A stretch of DNA of 64,000 nt from Nereocystis luetkeana. Its lineage: Eukaryota; Sar; Phaeophyceae; Laminariales; Laminariaceae. Below the pieces are notes generated by a model. The model made no database searches, had not been told where the DNA came from, and saw nothing but the letters and a program-made list of their open reading frames with translations. Location of the stretch: the NCBI GenBank assembly GCA_031213475.1, contig JARUPZ010000012.1, positions 9,568,727-9,632,726 on the forward strand. The letters are read 5' to 3'. Within the stretch, counting starts at the first letter, position 1. Each line of letters starts with the position of its first letter. Below are positions 1 through 10,079 of the stretch, one piece after another. Made by a program: the position numbers and the translations under genes.

Positions 1-135
1 ATTGCTTGCATACCAGGCACTACTCGATGGCCCATTTGCTGGCTTGCTTGTTGGTGCTTTCGTGTCTGCTGGCTTTTCTGATCAGTAGCCTGACTTTGCT
101 CTTCGACTGCCTTTTCTCGCGTGCTTGCTTCCCAG

Positions 136-312
136 GCTGCACGCAGTTATCTCGCTCCTGGTTGAGATGACACTCATCGGAGCTGAGGAGCGCGACCCCT
201 GGCAACTCAAAGGGCTGTTCCCGCTTCCGCTGGCTGCCGCGACTGGGTTTCTAGGAGCCTGGATGGCCGTGCGCCTCATGCAGGACCGAGGGGTGAATCC
301 GCTGTTTTTGTG
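136..312 (+). CDS. Gene A, first exon seen (polytopic membrane protein, 5' part off window)
   Basis: This exon follows a pyrimidine-rich acceptor ending in CCCAG at 131-135 and ends before a GTGAGA donor at 313. It is 177 nt and starts and ends with a split codon (one base left over at the start, two at the end). The translation (AVISLLVEMTLIG.. then LAAATGFLGAWMAVRL) gives two hydrophobic segments separated by a short charged loop. Nothing upstream is in the window, so the true start of the protein is missing. Ten further + strand exons can be joined to it without breaking the reading phase, and most carry membrane segments. The whole protein looks like an integral membrane protein of unknown function. 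A distant resemblance in layout to plant NEF1-type membrane proteins is a guess from memory. Confidence 0.6.
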
Positions 313-599
313 GTGAGAGTACTTCCACCATCATCTACATGGACGCGCCTCCCCCCCCCCCCCCACTCCTTTTGGGAGTACAGTACAGTACGTCGATAAA
401 ACAAACGAGAAAAGTGCGGTCTTAACATAGTGTCGAGCTTGTCATATGATATGTAGATACAGCTCCTTGCATGTATGTGTGGGTGACTGATGCGGTAGTC
501 CGTCGTTTTTCTCAAAGCTTCCAGATAATTTCCTCGTTTTTCGTTGGCATTATTTGGGCAACCGAGAAAAAAAAAAGGTGGGGGGAAAAAATCGACCCA

Positions 600-1382
600 A
601 GGCTGCTTCCTATGCGGTTCGATTTCGAGCTTCAGATTTGTATTTTTCGATCTCAAAAACGAATGACCCTGCATATGCAGTCCAAATATGCAAAATCCGA
701 CCGGAATTTTGTCGATTTGAGAATCCGATGACCCAAGTCGTCGGATTTTGGGCCAAAATCCGACGACCTGGGTCATCAGATTTTCAAATCGAAAAATGGC
801 ATGCTCTCTAAATTCAAGATGTTATCCATGACAGCAGGCCGCAGCAGAACGATCGATGAGTTGGAAGGTGACACAGCTGTATGGCGACGTTGCTTCGCGC
901 CCGACGCTCGGGCGGCGGGCGGCGCGACCCTCCGTGGCCAGACGTCAGTCGCCTGGCGCGGGCTCGGGCCTAGAGACCAAGAGAAGCGCACTCGGCACGC
1001 ACCTCTCGGTGGATACATACGAGTACTTGTACGTAGAATACACTGCTGTACAGCAGCAGCAGTCAGTCACAACATGGAACCCAAAATACCAAGACAGGTG
1101 GCTCTAGCGCACTCGCCACGTCTCTTCGCCGCCAGACCAGAGGTGGTCAGCCTTGGCTCGGACGCTTGGGTCCTACGCGCAGTGCAGCGCACCCAGCGCG
1201 TCTCTTCGCGGCGCCAAACCACAAAAACAGCAGTTGGTCTCGGCGTTTGCCCAAATTTCTACACACACAATAAATCTGATTTTTCCGCATAGGAAGGCTG
1301 TTTCGATTTGCCAACTTCACATCTGAAAATGCGATCGGGCCAAAATCTGAAGCTCAAAAATCGAACCGCATAGGAAACGGCC
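600..1382. repeat. Composite element with inverted ends, in gene A intron 1
   Basis: The ends at about 600-640 and 1340-1382 are inverted copies of each other (left end contains CCTATGCGGTTCGATTT). Inside, 800-1290 matches 45270-45812 on the opposite strand over about 490 bp, so the inner part is a dispersed repeat. Reading frames in it are not conserved between the copies in a coding manner. An internal hairpin lies at 729-777. Confidence 0.6.
729..777. repeat. Near-perfect hairpin
   Basis: The arms are about 23 bases each with a GGCC-type centre. The left arm begins ATGACCCAAGTCGTCGGATT and the right arm is its complement except for two to three positions. It lies inside the inverted-end element at 600-1382. 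Confidence 0.7.
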
Positions 1383-1479
1383 TAAAAAGTGTTCTATAAA
1401 AGCACGGCCCTTATTCCACGCCCCTAAAATGCCTCTAAAATGCCGAGTTTGGGCCTGTTCCCCTCGTACCGCTTCAGTA

Positions 1480-1915
1480 CTTATCAATGCTTTGTCAAAA
1501 GGTTTAACGCATCTGACAGATCATTCACAGATCATGCACAGATCATCTACAGATCATCTACAGATTATGATCTACATATTTCAAGGCGGATAGATCTATT
1601 CCCCATGTAGTATTATCTAATGAAGCTCATGTTGCCGGGTGGGGCCCGTACAATTTGCATGATCCGGCACATGTTGTTGGGTTGGATCTGTTACCATGCA
1701 GATATATCCTGCTCGACCTCTCTCACAACGGTCGGTGAGGAACTATAGATTATCTATCTGTAGATGACCTGGCTGATCTGTAGATGATCTGTCTATCCGA
1801 GGTGCGCAAGGTCTGTCAAGCCTCTTCAACGTTTAGTCTGGATTATCTATATGTAGATGATCTATCTGTCCGTAGATGATCTGTCTGTCTGATCTGTACA
1901 TGATCTGTGTTGCCC
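1480..1915 (-). repeat. GATCTGTAGAT-satellite element, copy 1
   Basis: Short units related to GATCTGTAGATGATC are tandemly repeated at both ends, around a unique centre of about 200 bp. The reverse complement of the centre aligns with 56150-56460 (shared order: GTTGTGAGAG, then AGATCCAACCCA, then CATGAGC, then CTTGAAATAT). Other copies lie at 30466-30735 and 53565-54025. No coding capacity was seen. The surrounding 1915-2384 shows nothing recognisable. Confidence 0.65.
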
Positions 1916-2384
1916 CCTACAAGGCCTATCTCACGGAACAGCGCTGTTCGTGACGAAGCAGACGAGTAGACCAATCGTGATCGAGCTACTATTAATAATA
2001 CACACCTTGCATTCCGTCTGTAGACACCGCGCCGGATGATGAAACGCGAACTGGTGGTCAGCGCGGCCTCTACTTGAGCACCGGCCTATTATATATAGAG
2101 AAGATATGAACGCGTTGTAACCGCGACTATGCGGGTGGATCCTTTCTCGCGCGCAAGCTCGTTTCAATTTGAAAAAACGTTACAAAGCTGTGTTAGATTT
2201 TCATTTTTTGTGCCAGCTTAAGAGTGTTACACTTTTTTTCGTACCTCTTTGCTTTCCCCCTTCGGATCAGCGCTTCCCCCTCCGCCTTACTTGCTGTATT
2301 GTGTGTACGTACGCTCCTTTTCGTGCGTGTTTTTTTTTTGTTTTTGTTTCGTGTGTGTGTGCTCTACACGGCTCGCTTGAATAG

Positions 2385-2455
2385 GCTGCCGGGGAGTGTG
2401 AACGTCGCGAAGGTGCTCGCCTGTCTTGTGGTCGCACTCGCCCCTCTCGACCAAG
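2385..2455 (+). CDS. Gene A, exon 2
   Basis: This small exon of 71 nt lies between the acceptor TTGAATAG (ends 2384) and the donor GTGCGA at 2456. Its first base completes the codon left open by the exon at 136-312, and it ends one base into a codon that the exon at 4429 completes. The encoded stretch contains VAKVLACLVVALAPL, one short hydrophobic segment. The phase match on both sides is the main support; the exon is too short to identify alone. Confidence 0.55.
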
Positions 2456-2487
2456 GTGCGACGAAGAACTTTATTTTTTTGTTTTCG

Positions 2488-2540
2488 GCGGGGAACGGAG
2501 GCGGGGGGGGGGGGAGGGGGGGGGGGGGGGGCGGGGGTCG
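2488..2540. repeat. Poly-G run
   Basis: Almost uninterrupted G, just inside the 5' end of gene A intron 2. Similar G runs follow several other donors in this window. Confidence 0.8.
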
Positions 2541-2554
2541 GACTTGTATTTTGA

Positions 2555-2755
2555 GGTACGGTGCAGTAGTGGTTGGCCCCTCTATGAGGCCGGTATGTGT
2601 CTGGCGAGGACACCGGCAATGTGCTGCGGGCACCGGCATTATTCCGCACACTGCCTGCTACACCGGTTTACTGTAATCCCACCTGTGCCAAGCGATTTCA
2701 GGGTCATTGTATCGGGCACCGGCACTACTAAGCCGGCAATATAGAGGGGGACCCT
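2555..2755. repeat. Dispersed repeat with GCCGG and GGCAC blocks, copy 1
   Basis: A shared set of short blocks (GTGCCGGTTGCCGCTATA, GTTGTTGGCTGGC, ATAGAGGGACC) links this stretch to 17150-17335 and 31795-31970. The copies are diverged. No coding capacity was seen. Confidence 0.45.
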
Positions 2756-2956
2756 TTACCGTACGAGCACTGTTAATAGCAGACTGCTGCGATAACTACC
2801 GTATACCGTACACACAAAAGATAGTAGCTTTAAATACTACTGCCGGGGGGGGATACTGATAGGAATCATAGCCCAGTATGGCGAGTGAATATTGGGGGGG
2901 GTTACCCGGAGTTTCTCGGGTCCATCCTCCGTTCTGACTGTTATTGTACTATTCCC

Positions 2957-3068
2957 GGGGGGGGGGGGGGGGGCATATTAAATAGGACCTACGTTGAAGA
3001 CAAAAAACCTTTGCATTTCGCTATTTTTAACAACAATATTTGGTCCTATTTACTATGGCCCCCCGTAA
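2957..3068 (-). mobile_element. Degenerate 105-bp-family MITE
   Basis: Reads as a diverged, inverted copy of the TTACGGGG..CCCCGTAA family. The CCCCGTAA end is at 3061-3068 and the other end is blurred by a long G run. Confidence 0.55.
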
Positions 3069-3293
3069 CATTATGCTATTGTACTCTGCCCCGCCCGGAC
3101 CAGTTTTTATCGAACGTATTATTAATGAAACAAAATTACCTCCTTGTTTTGTACGGTACTATGTCCCTTTTAGTACTGCACTCTACACATATATCTACCA
3201 GGTACCTGGTATATGTTACCTGGTATATATAACATAAATATATACTGGTATACAATATATATATACCTGGTATATATTATACCTGGTATACTA

Positions 3294-3398
3294 TTACGGG
3301 GGGCCATTTTAAATAGGACCAAATATTGTTGGTAAAAATAGCGAAATATATAGGGTTTTGTGTGCACCGTAGGTCCTATTTACTATGGTCCCCCGTAA
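3294..3398. mobile_element. 105-bp MITE (TA target site), copy
   Basis: Starts TTACGGGG and ends CCCCGTAA, flanked by TA on both sides. The terminal inverted repeats of about 27 bp contain CATAGT..TAATAGGACC. The middle reads AATATTGTTGGTAAAAATAG. Exactly 105 bp, as in five other copies. Tc1/mariner-like by target site only. Confidence 0.85.
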
Positions 3399-3419
3399 TA
3401 TATGCCTGGGTCTACTTCC

Positions 3420-3475
3420 AAGTAATTTGTCCCGCAACACGGGAGTGCAGTTCTAAACGGCTAAACCCCGTTGGG
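3420..3475. mobile_element. Partial TTAA-type MITE
   Basis: Half of the about 97-bp TTAA family: AATTTGTCCC, then GGGAGTGCAGTTCTAAA. The other half is missing. Confidence 0.5.
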
Positions 3476-3492
3476 AACCCCGGGAGATACTA

Positions 3493-3597
3493 TTACGGGG
3501 GACCATAGTAAACAGGACCAAATATTGTTGGTAAAAATGGTGAAATATCTAGGTTTTTATGTATACCATAGGTCCTATTATCTATGGTCCCCCGTAA
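3493..3597. mobile_element. 105-bp MITE, copy
   Basis: TTACGGGG..CCCCGTAA with TA on both sides, 105 bp. It is very similar to the copy at 3294 but not part of the same insertion. Confidence 0.88.
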
Positions 3598-4033
3598 TAG
3601 ACGGCGACCGAAAAACGATAACAGCTTTGGTGTTGGACAACCGCGTAGGAGCAGCTGTACGGGTAGGGTGATGTTGCATCCGTGCCGTACGACTCCTTGC
3701 TACCAACTATATGTGTAGCACATATCAGGTGTATCATCCCCCAGCCATGCAGTGGCGGGTGTTTGTGTGTAAGTGTCACTCTTTATGTCAACTTTTTTCC
3801 CTGTCAGGATTATTCAATTTTTCATTTGTATTTTTTTTCGTTCAGGCAATTTCATCTGTTTGTTTTCTGTTTTGTCTTGGCACTACCATCGCCCGGTCGT
3901 GTCCCCCCTTGCTCGCTCCCGTTTGCGCCGTCGAGCAAATGTTGACATTTCTTGCCTTCACCGTACCCCTCTTGCTTGCTTCGCGTCCCCTATCCTCCTT
4001 GCCCACGACCTTTTTCTGTCCGTGTGTACGTGT

Positions 4034-4400
4034 TGGTGATGGTGTCGATGTTGGTGGTGGCGTTGGTTATGTTGGTGTTGGTGGTGGTGTTGTTGGTGTT
4101 GGTGATGGTGTTGGTGATGGTGTTGGTGTTGGTTGTTGGTGTGGGTGTTGGTGTGGGTGTTGGTGTTGGTGTGGGTGTTGGTGTTGGTGTTGGTGTGGGT
4201 GTTGGCGTTGTTTTTGTCGGTGCTGCTATTGGTGTTGGTGTGGGTGTTGGCGTTGTTTTTGTCGGTGCTGCTATTGGTGTTGGTGTGGGTGTTGGCGTTG
4301 TTTTTGTCGGTGCTGCTATTGGTGATGGTATTGGTGTTGGCGGTGTTGGTGTGGGTGTTGGCGTTGTTTCTGTCGGTGCTGCTATTGGTGATGGTGTTGG
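4034..4400 (+). repeat. GGTGTT-rich minisatellite in gene A intron 2
   Basis: Begins as a simple GTTGGTG array. It then forms 45-bp units carrying GGCGTTGTTTTTGTCGG at 4204, 4249 and 4294, with a variant at 4360. The long hydrophobic reading frames across it are an effect of the repeat, not genes. Confidence 0.85.
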
Positions 4401-4428
4401 TGTATCGGCGCTACCGCTGTGGGTTCAG

Positions 4429-4571
4429 AGTCACCGACGCTGTCCTACCTCACCACCATCTTCCCTTTGGCCGCGGTCGTCATGGCCAGCACCGCACCAT
4501 TCGCCCTCTTCGAACAATACCCTGCCGCCGCCACCGCCGCGTCCGACGCGCACCCTTCGGTGGAAACCCGT
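4429..4571 (+). CDS. Gene A, exon 3
   Basis: The acceptor GGGTTCAG ends at 4428 and the donor GTAGGG is at 4572. The 143-nt exon starts with two bases that complete exon 2's open codon and ends on a whole codon. It encodes a hydrophobic segment (YLTTIFPLAAVVMASTAPFAL) and a short polar tail ending near PSVETR. A minisatellite occupies the intron up to 30 bases before it. GC content rises sharply at the acceptor, as for the other gene A exons. Confidence 0.6.
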
Positions 4572-4689
4572 GTAGGGTATGGGCTCGGGGTCGGGGGCGG
4601 GGCGGCGGCGACTGGAGCCCCCGCGGGGGACTGGTCAGGACCCATGCTCCCTTTCGAGGTGCGAAACGTCGTTCTTTCGAGCAAAGAGG

Positions 4690-5110
4690 CTACTCTTTTT
4701 TTTTCTCGCCATATTCGCTCACCATTTTCGCTCACCGTTTTCGCTCGCCGTTTTCGCTCACCGTTTTCGCCTTTTTCGCCCAGCACTTTCGCTCCCCATT
4801 TTTGCTCACCATTTTCGCTCAACATTTCGCTCGCCATTTTTCGGTCACCGTTTTCGCTAACCTTTTTTTCACTCGGCACTTTCGCTCCTCATTTTCGCAT
4901 CACTTTCGCTCCTCATTTTCGCTCAACATTTCGCTCACCCTCTTCGCTCGTCTGGTATATTTATTAATTAATTAATTAATTTATATATATATATACAAGT
5001 ATATGTATATACTGGTGCCATTTTTCCTCACCAGTTTTGCTCTGCACTTTCGCCCACCATTCTTGCTGATACTTCTCGCTCGGAATTTTCGTTCGGTATT
5101 CCTGCTTCGC
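4690..5110 (+). repeat. TTTTCGCTCACC minisatellite in gene A intron 3
   Basis: About twenty imperfect units of TTTTCGCTCACC(A/G) run up to the next acceptor. They are interrupted by an AT-rich stretch (TTAATTAA and TATATA) at about 4955-5012. Confidence 0.8.
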
Positions 5111-5150
5111 CCCCTCGGACTGCATGAACGTTCCGGAATCGATGACTCAG

Positions 5151-5372
5151 GCGGGCCTGTGCGTGTTCTTCATGGCGATCTCCTTGCTGGTGTGCTCCGG
5201 CCCCGTCATCGCCCCCTTGCTGGAGGCGGTGTTTCGGGGGGGAAGGGGGGGCATTGGCCATGGGGGCGGGACGGTTGTGGGAGTTCCGGTGCATGCTGCT
5301 GCGTTTTGCGGCGTGGTCCTGGGTCTGTACCTGCTGGCGGTGGTGTCGAGGCACTTCCCCAACTCTCAAACG
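5151..5372 (+). CDS. Gene A, exon 4
   Basis: The acceptor GACTCAG ends at 5150 and a donor GTGATT is at 5373. The 222-nt exon is a whole number of codons in phase with exon 3. It encodes two hydrophobic helices (LCVFFMAISLLVCSGPVIAP and AAFCGVVLGLYLLAVV) separated by a glycine-rich loop, then RHFPNS. An alternative donor GTGACT eight bases downstream would break the phase. The good helix pattern and the phase agreement make this one of the better gene A exons. Confidence 0.65.
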
Positions 5373-5559
5373 GTGATTGGTGACTGGCGATTTCGGCGGT
5401 TGTCCCTCGCGCGTACGCTGTCCTTGCAGTGGCAGTGAAGTACCTGGTGGTATACTGTAATGCACCGTATACCGACAGGATGTCACACGAAAAATGATTA
5501 AAAAAAGCAAGCGAAACGCTATCGGGAGACACCATCAGTACGTTGTTTGCATCTTCCTC

Positions 5560-5890
5560 CTTTTCAACAACGTTTGTGCCCCGCCCCCCCTCCCCCCCCT
5601 CCGCCCTCTATTTCAACAAAGTACTCCTGCACAACACCCCCATTTTAACCATGTTTGCGCCCCCCTCCCTCCGTTTGTTTCAACCATGTTATCCTGTAAA
5701 GTCCCTCCGTTTCAACCATGTTTGCGTTCCCCCCTCTGTTTCAACCACGTTATCCTGCACAGTGCCTCAATTTCAACCATCTTTGCGCCCCCCCCCCGTC
5801 CGTTTCAACCATGTTATCTACAGTTTAGTACCTCCGTTCCAACCATGTTGGCGCCTCCCCCCCCCCCTCCGTTTCAACCATGTTGGCCTC
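5560..5890 (+). repeat. TTTCAACCATGTT minisatellite, block 1 (gene A intron 4)
   Basis: Units of roughly 40-50 bp are built on GTTTCAACCATGTT and separated by C runs. The same core returns at 6420-7350, so this is one large intronic array with an insert between. Confidence 0.8.
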
Positions 5891-6227
5891 TCTCATGCGT
5901 GTTTGCCTTGAACGGGAAGGGTCTGATTTTTCTGAGGCTTCTCACTTCAGGAACTCCATACTAGTAGTAAGTCCTTTGTAAGAGACCCAACACCGCCTTG
6001 GAGAAAACTATGTGAGCGTAACCAGGTGGGAAATTCAATCGCCTACGCATGGTGTAACGAAGATGTTCTACAACACAAATGGGATACTAAATCGCAGGCT
6101 GACCCTGCTGCAACACGTACAGGGAGGTATACCGTAAACTGCAGCAGCCGCCTTTTATGGCTCGCTCGGTAGGTCACGGAAGTCGCGGCCTTCAAACCTG
6201 TGATTTTTTCTTTTGTGTAGACGGATC

Positions 6228-6345
6228 TAAAAACCTACACACACCCCAGACGCGCGATCGAATCATCACCAGCATCACACCTAAGGCTGAAAATATGAGT
6301 TTTGAGCAATTTTTCGATCTCACTGCTGCCTTTATTTTTATTTTA
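6228..6345 (+). repeat. Dispersed repeat, matched at 51595-51725
   Basis: Shares CCTACACACCCC, GCGATCGAAT, and TTTTGAG.AATTTTTCGATC in the same order with 51595-51725. It sits between the two minisatellite blocks of intron 4. No coding capacity is supported. Confidence 0.5.
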
Positions 6346-6419
6346 TTCATCTACTGGGTAGTTCTCCGTCAATCACAAATAATTCGGCAAAAAAAAGGTG
6401 CTACCGCTGTGTAGCACCA

Positions 6420-7350
6420 CGCTTCCTCTCCCCGTTTCAACGATGCCGCCGTACGAACTCGACTTCAACCATGTGTGCAGCTGGCTCCGCTCCAACCATT
6501 GCGTGCATCTACTGTACCCCGTTTCAATCATGTTTCTGTCTGGACTCAATTGGAACCATTTTTGCGTCTGCCGCCGTTTCACCCATTGTTTGCATTCAGG
6601 CCATTTCTACCGTGTTTCGGTCCATACTCAACGCGTCTGCCTCCGTTCCAACCATTGTTGGCATCCGCTGTACGCCGTCTCAACCATGTTCCTGCCTGAA
6701 CACAATTTCAACCATGTGTGTGTTTGCCTCCGTTCCAACCATGGTATACAATCTACTGCACTCCGTTTCAACACATGTTTCTGTCTGTACTCAATTTCAA
6801 CTATGTTTGCATCTGCCTCCGTTCCAACCATTGTTTGGATCTCCCCCCGTTTCAACCGTGGCTCCATCTATACTCAATTCCAACCATGTTTGCATATACC
6901 TCCGTTCCAGCCACAAATCCATCTACATACTCCATTTCAACCATTTTTGCATCTGCCCCCGTTTCAACCATGCCTCCATCTATACGCTCGAGTTCAACCA
7001 TGTTTTGCATCTACCTCCGCTCCAACCATTGTTTGCATCTACAGTACCCCGTTTCAACCATGTTTTTGTCTACACTCAAATTCAACCATTTTTCATACGT
7101 CTCCGTTTCAACCATTGCTTGTATCTACCCCCGTTTCAGCCATGTTTCCGGCTATACTCAATTTCCACCATGCTTGCATCTGCCTTCGTTCCACTAATGT
7201 TTGCATCTACCTCCTCTATGTACTCAATTTCAACCATGGTTGCACCGGTCCAGGCACGGGTCCATCCATATGCTCAAGTTCAACCACGGTTTGCATCTGC
7301 TCCCGTTCCAATCGTTCGCTCACGTCTCCCTCCGTTTCCAACCCATGTTC
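6420..7350 (+). repeat. TTTCAACCATGTT minisatellite, block 2 (gene A intron 4)
   Basis: More than 900 bp of degenerate units, usually paired: CCGTTTCAACCATG, a short TCTGTCTGTACTCAA-type spacer, then CCGTTCCAACCATT. The array ends about 10 bases before the exon 5 acceptor and also serves as its pyrimidine tract. Two overlapping frames are open for over 330 codons, but they only translate the repeat. Confidence 0.85.
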
Positions 7351-7359
7351 GAGCGACAG

Positions 7360-7589
7360 GGTCGGAGGTCGGCCACCGCGCTGCTCCTGGCTTCTATGGC
7401 TGCCCTAGCCCTGCAGCCCGCCTCGAAGGACGGCGGTGCTGTCGCGACCGATTCCAGCCGTGGGGGTGGGGTTGGGGGTGGTAGCGGCGGCGGTGGTGAC
7501 GATTGGAGGGAATACTTGGAGCAGGTCTGCGGTGTTGCCATGGCGGGCATGGGCGTGCTGGCGCTGACTGGGATTGCCTCTCCACCAAA
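7360..7589 (+). CDS. Gene A, exon 5
   Basis: The acceptor GAGCGACAG ends at 7359 and the consensus donor GTGAGG is at 7590. The 230-nt exon starts on a whole codon and ends two bases into a lysine codon. It encodes a hydrophobic segment (ATALLLASMAALAL), a low-complexity glycine-rich loop, then DDWREYLEQV and a second hydrophobic segment (GVAMAGMGVLALTGIA). The phase fits exon 4 before it and exon 6 after it. Confidence 0.68.
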
Positions 7590-7619
7590 GTGAGGAGAGC
7601 AGGAAGAAATTCAACGCAG

Positions 7620-8040
7620 GGGAGGGGGGGGAGGGAAGGAGGCGAGGACGGGGGGGGGGGCGTACTCGTTTGTTGCTTACCTTTGTTGTTAAATAGTCAA
7701 CTTTTGACCACGCATCCCTTTCGAGATGGAGCAGGGGACGAGGAGAAGATAGGGGGGAAGGAGCGGGGGGGGGGGGGGGTACTCGATAGGAGAGCTGTAC
7801 TCGATCTCATGCATGGCCGTAGTTGTATGAGGGGGGGGGGGGGGGGGGGGGGTGGAAGGAAGGCAGGATGGGAAGAGGATATCCGGACGGCTTTGTATTT
7901 TTATGTTCATCTTTTTGTTTTCCCTGAGGGGTTATATGACAGGGGGAGGGCTGTAACAGCAGGAGGAGGATAACGGGAAAGGGGGAGGGGGGCGGTGTAC
8001 TACAGGATGTCGTGCATGGCCGTAGTCGTATGACCAATAC
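7620..8040 (+). repeat. Poly-G runs with CATGCATGGCCGTAG motif (gene A intron 5)
   Basis: G runs of 9-18 bases are followed by TACTCG and then a short motif CATGCATGGCCGTAGT / GTCGTGCATGGCCGTAG. Relatives lie at 10935, 13214, 13552, 14000, 31420, 49665, 61325 and 63040. Another G-rich block without the motif follows at 8095-8340. Confidence 0.7.
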
Positions 8041-8797
8041 ACCGACAAAGGGGGTTGGCGAGTAGATGGTTGAGATATGCAGTCAACCAGTCGCGGGTGA
8101 TCGGGGTTTGGGAGTTGAGGGCTGGACTTTGGAGGGTGGAGAGGGGGCAAGGGGGCGAGGGGGGGGGGGGTGGGGGGGGGAGAACACTTGGATGGCGAAG
8201 GGAGGAGGTTCATGGTTTGGCTTTAGAATACGAAATATGCCGTGACCTACTGTACGCGGTTCGGAGGTTGGGGGCTTGGGAGGCGGTGGGGAGGGGGGTG
8301 GGGGGGGGGGCTGGGGAGGGTATGTTTTTTTTCGGGGGGTGTTTCTAATTTATACCGTACAGGGTATCGGGTTGATCCCCACGGCATGTCGCATTTTTCG
8401 TTCGAAGGTTTATGAGTTCCTGACATGCTGCAGGTCTTCGGAAGAGGCGTTTCTACGGTAGAGGTATAAAAGCAAAAAGTTGTGAGACACCACGGCACCC
8501 TTGCCGGTATACATTAGAAGGAAGCACGGTACACCGCGCAGTTCGTGGGTATATCTGTAACTCTCTGTTGAACGTGCGCGCCCCACACATCCCAAGCACC
8601 AGCCGCATTATACCCTGGGGGGAGATGGTAGCCTCACCAAAAAAAAATGGAGTGAACTTCTGTCGTAGCGGCTTGCTCTGGACACTCGCGGCGTTGCGGC
8701 TTGCTCTGGAGCGTGGAGGGAAGCAGTATGGTGGCTTCGCTTTTGTCTTTTTGTTGTCGACGGCGTCGCCGCCGTGCCTCTGCTGAAACAAATGAGG

Positions 8798-9037
8798 GTA
8801 GCACATCGTTTGCCGGCATTGCTCCCAAATACCGCGCACATCGTAAAGGGCCTGCGCATGATGCCCTCGCCGGTCCGCCGGGATCCGCCGGATTAATATA
8901 TATATATACCTGGTATATATTATTATGTATATATATATAATATACGGCGGATCCCGGCGGACCGGCGAGCGCATCATGCGCAGGCCCTTTACGATGTGCG
9001 CGGTATTTGGGAGTAATGCCGGCAAACGATGTGCTAC
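8798..9037. repeat. Large inverted repeat with AT-rich centre
   Basis: Arms of about 93 bp (8798-8890 and 8945-9037) are almost perfect complements. They flank a 54-bp TATATA-rich spacer containing ACCTGGTA. The arm ends are GTAGCACATCGTTTGCC and its complement. It could fold into a cruciform or long hairpin RNA. It lies in gene A intron 5. A foldback-type transposon or a hairpin locus are both possible. Confidence 0.88.
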
Positions 9038-9261
9038 CGATGTGCTACCGCTGGTGGGGCAGTGCCCCCGAGCGCTGCCCTCGGCTGCCACGCGCTAGCA
9101 TCAATCCTTGGCACGGGATACAATAACTCGGACGACAAGTCATCGGGATGTGGCAGTGCTTTTTCAGCGCGGACGAGCGGCCTCTAGAGCTTCCACTTGG
9201 CGTTGCTGAATTCAATGTCGGCGACTGCTGCCATGCGTCTTCAACACCAATCCCTCTTCTT

Positions 9262-9420
9262 CCCCCTCCCTCCCTCCCTCCCTCCCTCCCTCCCTCCCTG
9301 CCTCCCTCCCTGCCCTCCCTCCCTCCCTGCCTCCCCTCCCTGCCTCCCTCCCTCCCTCCCTGCCTCCCTCCCTGCCTCCCTCCCTCCCTCCCTCCCTGCC
9401 TCCCTCCCCCCCCTCCCCCC
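9262..9420 (+). repeat. CCTCCCTG pyrimidine minisatellite
   Basis: Tandem CCTCCCTCCCTG-type units, pure pyrimidine apart from scattered G, immediately before the exon 6 acceptor. Confidence 0.88.
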
Positions 9421-9432
9421 CTTTTCCTCAAG

Positions 9433-9763
9433 AACACTGACAACGAGAGCCGCGTACGCGAGTGCGATCGGCGCGCCTCTCGGCGTTTGGTCCGCCCTAG
9501 CCTCCATGCCTCTCGCCGACTCCGCAGCTGTAGCGTGGTCGGCGCTAGGAGCCGCGGGCACGTATTCCTGCGCCACGATGGTCCTCCTAGAAGCCGCGCA
9601 CCCGAGGGCGTCCGTTCTGTCCAGGAGTGCAATGCGGAGCGGTGGTGAGGGTGGGGGGAAGGCGGGGAGGAAGAGGGGAGCACCTGCTGTTGCTGCCGGA
9701 AGCGTGCTGTTGGAGTTGTATGTGGCGGTGGCGGCAATTATGCCGATGGCTGCTCTTGCTCAG
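9433..9763 (+). CDS. Gene A, exon 6
   Basis: The acceptor CCTCAAG ends at 9432 and the donor GTGCGT is at 9764. The 331-nt exon begins with the third base of exon 5's lysine codon and ends on a whole glutamine codon. It encodes several hydrophobic stretches (SAIGAPLGVWSALASMPLA, AWSALGAAGTYSCATMVLLE and LYVAVAAIMPMAALAQ) with an arginine/glycine-rich loop between the second and third. This is the longest gene A exon in the window and one of the best supported. Confidence 0.7.
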
Positions 9764-10079
9764 GTGCGTGTTTTTGTGGGATGTGGGGGTGGGGTAGAAG
9801 GGGGAGGGGGGGGGGGGGGGGGGTTGCTCACGAGCAGCTTTTGTTGCGTTTCGCTTGTCCGTCGGCGTTTCGTTTCGTTTTGTGTCGTTTTTTTTGTTTG
9901 TTTTCTGTTTTCTGTTTTTTGTTTTCGTTTTGTGTATTTTGTTCGTTTCATTCGCTTTTGTTCATCCGTTTTCCAGTCTACCTGGTACGATACTGTTAAC
10001 AGTTTCTTATCCAACCGGGAACGAAAGGGTGGCACATCGCGTCCTTGCTGCCGTGCGTGCATTGATGCCCCCCACGTGC

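Noticed and set aside
856-1107. Open frame starting MSWKVTQL, similar to one at 45.7 kb
   Set aside because: Similarity between the copies is as strong outside the frame, with frame-breaking gaps; a non-coding dispersed repeat explains it.
6420-7350. CRISPR-like regular array
   Set aside because: Units are imperfect throughout, spacers are not unique and the genome is eukaryotic with introns; it is a minisatellite.
6398-7593. Overlapping open frames of more than 330 codons
   Set aside because: They translate the TTTCAACCATG minisatellite; the peptides are repetitive, occur in several frames and have no start or domain. Only 7360-7589 is kept as an exon.
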